Below are positions 60,901 to 64,000 of a stretch of 64,000 nucleotides of DNA, one piece after another. Position 1 is the first letter of the stretch. Each line of letters begins with the position of its first letter. Below the pieces are notes generated by a model, which saw only the letters and a program-made list of their open reading frames with translations, made no database searches and was not told the DNA's origin. Position numbers and translations under genes: made by a program. This DNA is from Nonomuraea helvata (GTDB taxonomy: Bacteria; Actinomycetota; Actinomycetes; Streptosporangiales; Streptosporangiaceae): NCBI RefSeq assembly GCF_039535785.1, contig NZ_BAAAXV010000009.1, positions 124,001 to 188,000 of the forward strand, written 5' to 3'.

Positions 60901-62393
60901 GCGACGCTCCTTCCGGTGGCGGCGGCCATCACGCTCTCCTCGGTCGCGTCCGCGCGGGGGATCTCGGCCACCAGCCGCCCCTCGTGCATGACCAGCACCC
61001 GGTCCGCCATCCCCAGCACCTCGGGCAGCTCGGACGAGATCATCAGCACCGCCACCCCGCCCCCGGCCAGCTCCGACAGCAGCCGGTGCACCTCCGCCTT
61101 GGTGGCCACGTCGATCCCGCGGGTCGGCTCGTCCACGATGAGCACCGACGGCCGGCGTGCCAGCCACTTGGCCAGCACCACCTTCTGCTGGTTGCCGCCG
61201 GACAGCACATTCACGGGATCCGTCAGCCGCCCGAACTTCATCCGCAGCCGCACCGCCCAGTCCCTCGCCCGCTCCCGCTCGGCCGGCCGGGAGATGAGCG
61301 GCCCCCGGCGTACGGCGGCCAGCCCGGCGAGCCCGATGTTGCGCTCGATGGACAGGTCCATGACGAGCCCCTGCTGCCGCCGGTCCTCCGGCACCAGCGC
61401 CAGCCCGGCCGCCATGGCCGCCGTGGGGCTGGCGGGCCGCAGCCGCTCACCGTCCACCTCCACGCTCCCCGCGTCCCACCGGTCGATGCCGAACACGGCC
61501 CTGGCCACCTCGCTGCGTCCCGCCCCGACCAGCCCGGCCAGCGCCACGATCTCGCCCCGCCGCACCTCGAAGGAGACGTCGGTGAAGACTCCCTCGCGGG
61601 TGAGCCGGTCCACTTTCAGCGCCACCTCGCCGCGGGACGTCTCCTGCTTGGGGAACAGGGCGTCCAGCTCCCTGCCGACCATGCGGCGTACCAGGTCGTC
61701 GGGGGTGATGTCGGCGATCAGGTCGCTCGCGACGTACGTGCCGTCGCGCAGGACGGTGACCCGCCGGCACAGCTCGAAGATCTCCTCCAGCCGGTGCGAG
61801 ATGAACAGCAGCGCGCATCCCTGCGAGCGCAGCGCCCGCGCGACGCCGAACAGCCGGGCGACCTCCGTGCCCGACAGGGCGGCGGTCGGCTCGTCCATGA
61901 CGAGCACCCGCGCCTGCCGCGACAGCGCCTTGGCGATCTCCACGAGCTGCTGGTCGGCGATCGACAGGCCGCGGGCCGGCTGGTCGGGGTCGAGGTGCAC
62001 GCCCAGCCTGCCGAACAGCTCGGCGGTGCTCGCGCGCATGGCCCGCCGGTCGATGCCGAGGCGGCGGCGCGGCTGGCGGCCCATGAAGATGTTCTCCATG
62101 ACCGACAGGTCCGGGAAGAGGGTCGGTTCCTGGTAGATGACCGCGACCCCGGCCCGCTGCGCGTCCGCGGGCCCGCCGAACTCCACCGGCGCACCGTCCA
62201 GCAGGATCCGCCCCGAGTCGGGGCGGTGGACGCCGGAGAGGATCTTCACGAGCGTCGACTTGCCCGCGCCGTTCTCCCCGGCGAGCGCGTGCACCTCGCC
62301 GGGGAAGAGCTCCAGAGAGACCTCGCGTACGGCGCGCACCGCACCGAACGCCTTGCTGACCTGCGAGAGGGACAGAACGGGCGTCTCATTCAT
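60897..62393 (-). CDS. Sugar ABC transporter ATPase with two nucleotide-binding domains
   Basis: A 498-residue double ATPase of the MglA/RbsA/RhaT class. First domain: GENGAGKSTLVKILSG, SIADQQLVEIAKAL, VLVMDEPTAAL. Second domain: degenerate Walker A GLVGAGRSEVARAVFG, LSGGNQQKVVLAKWLARRPSVLIVDEPTRGIDV. First gene of the importer operon, with a promoter and possible operator upstream. Confidence 0.93.
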   Translation of the reverse strand: MNETPVLSLSQVSKAFGAVRAVREVSLELFPGEVHALAGENGAGKSTLVKILSGVHRPDSGRILLDGAPVEFGGPADAQRAGVAVIYQEPTLFPDLSVMENIFMGRQPRRRLGIDRRAMRASTAELFGRLGVHLDPDQPARGLSIADQQLVEIAKALSRQARVLVMDEPTAALSGTEVARLFGVARALRSQGCALLFISHRLEEIFELCRRVTVLRDGTYVASDLIADITPDDLVRRMVGRELDALFPKQETSRGEVALKVDRLTREGVFTDVSFEVRRGEIVALAGLVGAGRSEVARAVFGIDRWDAGSVEVDGERLRPASPTAAMAAGLALVPEDRRQQGLVMDLSIERNIGLAGLAAVRRGPLISRPAERERARDWAVRLRMKFGRLTDPVNVLSGGNQQKVVLAKWLARRPSVLIVDEPTRGIDVATKAEVHRLLSELAGGGVAVLMISSELPEVLGMADRVLVMHEGRLVAEIPRADATEESVMAAATGRSVA

Positions 62394-62410
62394 TTGCCGC
62401 GACTCCCCGG

Positions 62411-62464
62411 CAAAATCGTTTTAAGCAATGTGGCGACGGTAATTCAGCGATGAGAGAGCGTCAA
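62411..62464 (-). promoter_or_regulatory. Promoter and candidate operator of the sugar importer operon
   Basis: Minus strand: -35 TTGACG (62459-62464), 17-base spacer, -10 TACCGT (62436-62441). Just downstream lies AAAA-TCG-TTTT (62412-62422), an AT dyad suited to a LacI/DeoR-type repressor. CGTTTTAAG recurs exactly 100 bases away at 62517-62525, which would allow looping. Confidence 0.55.
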
Positions 62465-62513
62465 TGGCCGCCGAATAAGAGATCGTCACACGCACAAAGT
62501 CGTGCGGAAATTG

Positions 62514-63467
62514 TTACGTTTTAAGAAGTTCTTTCGCGGGCAAAGAACACGCCTCGCGGCGGTACCTGCCCGGCGCCACCTCGTACTCCCGCTTGAAGGC
62601 GTTGGCCAAAGCGAACTCCGAGCCGTAGCCGACGCTGGCGGCGATCCTGCTGAGCGGCGCGTCGGACTCGCGCATCAGGCGGGCCGCCGTGGCCAGGCGC
62701 CACCAGGTGATGTACGCGAGCGGCGGCCGGCCCACCAGAGCACTGAAGCGGCGGGAGAAGGCCGCCCTCGACAGCCCCGCCCGCGCGCCCAGCTCCTGCA
62801 CCGTCCACGGATGGGCGGGATCGCGGTGGATGGCGTCCAGCGCGGCGCTGATGCCCGGATCGGCCAGCGCCTGCGCCCACCCGCCGACCGAGCATCGGCC
62901 GTGCTCCCCCTCGAACCAGGCCCGCAGGATGTAGAGCAGGAGCAGGTCGAGCAGCGACGACACCACCGTGTCGGCGCCCAGCCGAGGGCGCTGGATCTCC
63001 GCACCCAGGGCCTCGACGGCGGAACGCAGCTCGGTGTGCAGGCCGAGCCGGGCAGGCAGGTGGATCAGGTCGGGCAGCTCGCGCAGGATCGGATGGGCCC
63101 GTCCTGGGTCGAGCCGGTAGCCCCCGCACAGCAGGACGGCGGACACGGGGCCGTCGATCGACTCGGAGGCGAACAGGCCGAGCCCGTCGTCCAGCGGGTC
63201 GCAGTCGAGCTCGACCACCGGCGTGGTCGGCGAGTCGGCCATCGCGTAGCCGTGACCGTGGGGGAAGAAGAGCACGTCGCCCACCGACAGCGCGATCGGG
63301 TCGCCCTCCGGCGGGATCAGCCAGCTCGACCCCCGCAGGATCACCTGGAATCCCGCGGAGCCCGGCACGGAGGGGAAGCGCTGCCCCCAGGGGGCGCGCA
63401 GCTCGACGCGGGCCGAGCGGGGGCTGCCGGTGCGCATGAGGGCGATCACGTCGCTGAGCACATCCAC
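62514..63467 (-). CDS. AraC-family regulator with cupin sensor domain
   Basis: A 317-residue regulator: N-terminal cupin (AraC_binding_like, about 5-190: RAPWGQRFPSVPGSAGFQVILRGSSWLI) and C-terminal double HTH (215-305: WTVQELGARAGLSRAAFSRRFSALVGRPPLAYITWWRLATAARLM; AASVGYGSEFALANAFKREYEVAPGRYRR). It is divergent from the NmrA-like reductase gene across 90 bases, the common pairing for this subfamily, so that gene is the likely target rather than the importer. Confidence 0.92.
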   Translation of the reverse strand: MDVLSDVIALMRTGSPRSARVELRAPWGQRFPSVPGSAGFQVILRGSSWLIPPEGDPIALSVGDVLFFPHGHGYAMADSPTTPVVELDCDPLDDGLGLFASESIDGPVSAVLLCGGYRLDPGRAHPILRELPDLIHLPARLGLHTELRSAVEALGAEIQRPRLGADTVVSSLLDLLLLYILRAWFEGEHGRCSVGGWAQALADPGISAALDAIHRDPAHPWTVQELGARAGLSRAAFSRRFSALVGRPPLAYITWWRLATAARLMRESDAPLSRIAASVGYGSEFALANAFKREYEVAPGRYRREACSLPAKELLKT

Positions 63468-63557
63468 GGACGAAACCTACAGGAAGACGATCGCGTATGA
63501 AACAGGCGAGTCTGACGCATTGGTTGTCTCGCTCTGGGCACCTACGGTGGCCTGCAT

Positions 63558-64000
63558 GAGAAAAGTACTGGTCACGGGCGCGACCGGCACGGTCGGCAGG
63601 CTGGTGGCGGCGCAGTTGGGTGACACGGGAGTCGAGGTCAGGCCATTCAGCAGGGCCGGGGGCGACCTGTCGGACCCCGGGTCGCTGCCGCTCGACGGGG
63701 TGGAGTCGGCGTTCCTGGTGTGGCCGTTCGCCACGGCGGACGGGGCGCGGGCGGTGATCGACGCCATCGCGCGCCGGGCCCGCCGCGTGGTCTACCTCTC
63801 CTCCGCCGCGGTACGCGACCACGAACGCGAGATCGAGCGGCTGATCGAGGAGTCCGGGGTGGAGTGGACGTTCCTGCGTCCGCACGCCTTCGCGGCCAAC
63901 GCGCTGCGATGGGCCGCGCAGGTGCGGTCAGGGGTGGTACGCGGCTCGTACGGCCGGGCCGCCATGCCGGTGGTGGACGAGCGGGACATCGCGGCGGTCG
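63558..64000 (+). CDS. NAD(P)-binding NmrA-like reductase, partial
   Basis: First 147 codons of a Rossmann-fold protein (MRKVLVTGATGTVGRLVAAQL), with the atypical short-chain-dehydrogenase/NmrA pattern and EWTFLRPHAFAANALRW. The frame is open to the window edge. No catalytic Tyr-Lys pair visible, consistent with NmrA-type quinone or redox-sensing reductases. Start ATG at 63558. Confidence 0.85.

Overview
The window is high-GC, tightly packed bacterial DNA with GTG and ATG starts, frequent 4-base ATGA/GTGA start-stop overlaps, actinobacterial lipoboxes, an ssrA-smpB-ftsX-ftsE-prfB housekeeping block, an AfsK/AfsR-like regulatory pair, a 180-kDa-class glutamate dehydrogenase and AftD-type arabinosyltransferase genes. 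This points to a filamentous actinomycete. The tmRNA tag (starts ANSKRT, ends LAA) and the general style suggest Streptosporangiales (Nonomuraea/Streptosporangium-like), but that placement is inference. No rRNA, tRNA, CRISPR array, transposase or phage gene is visible, so this is chromosomal backbone with some accessory operons. No stretch above 300 bases lacks a gene.

Layout. 1-5857 (minus): a coupled envelope-glycan operon of a DUF2613-like micro-protein, GT2, GT4 and a giant AftD-like arabinofuranosyltransferase that runs off the left edge. 5962-9401: two divergent polytopic GT-C-like membrane proteins. 9398-14127: a double-domain acyl-CoA dehydrogenase, a membrane protein and an acyl-CoA synthetase. 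14145-16386: HtrA-like lipoprotein protease, OmpA-domain protein and lipoprotein. 16461-20787: SARP/NB-ARC/TPR regulator with a receptor Ser/Thr kinase. 20830-22302: GlxA-type regulator divergent from a small membrane protein. 22247-26448 (minus): MotA/TolQ/ExbB-like channel, membrane coiled-coil partner, TROVE-like/vWA protein and an unknown protein, a candidate uncharacterised system. 26648-32875: ssrA, a degenerate penicillin-binding lipoprotein, smpB, ftsX, ftsE, a zinc-ribbon micro-protein and prfB.

33092-37807 (plus): lipoprotein, then a leaderless-looking operon with a strong dyad operator (HTH, Clp-N protein, ABC ATPase, permease, DUF418). 37804-44354 (minus): NAD-glutamate dehydrogenase, tryptophan 2,3-dioxygenase, zinc anti-sigma factor and ECF sigma factor. 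44463-50828 (plus): a likely electron-transfer operon of DUF4142, a secreted Q/N-rich DUF1996 protein, a b-type cytochrome-like membrane protein, a bridging micro-ORF made of 45-bp repeats, a NuoF-ferredoxin fusion and a Tat-exported flavin oxidase. 50825-57813: L,D-transpeptidase, GNAT, ABC exporter and a divergent two-component system. 57817-62393 (minus): rhamnose-type sugar ABC importer. 62514-64000: AraC regulator divergent from an NmrA-like reductase cut by the right edge.

Main candidates for new biology: the ExbB-like/TROVE-vWA operon, the NuoF-ferredoxin/cytochrome/DUF1996 operon with its Q/N-rich secreted domain and duplicated translation-start repeat, the HTH-ClpN-ABC operon, and a penicillin-binding protein that has lost its catalytic motifs. 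All annotation is by reading motifs and composition; no database search was run.
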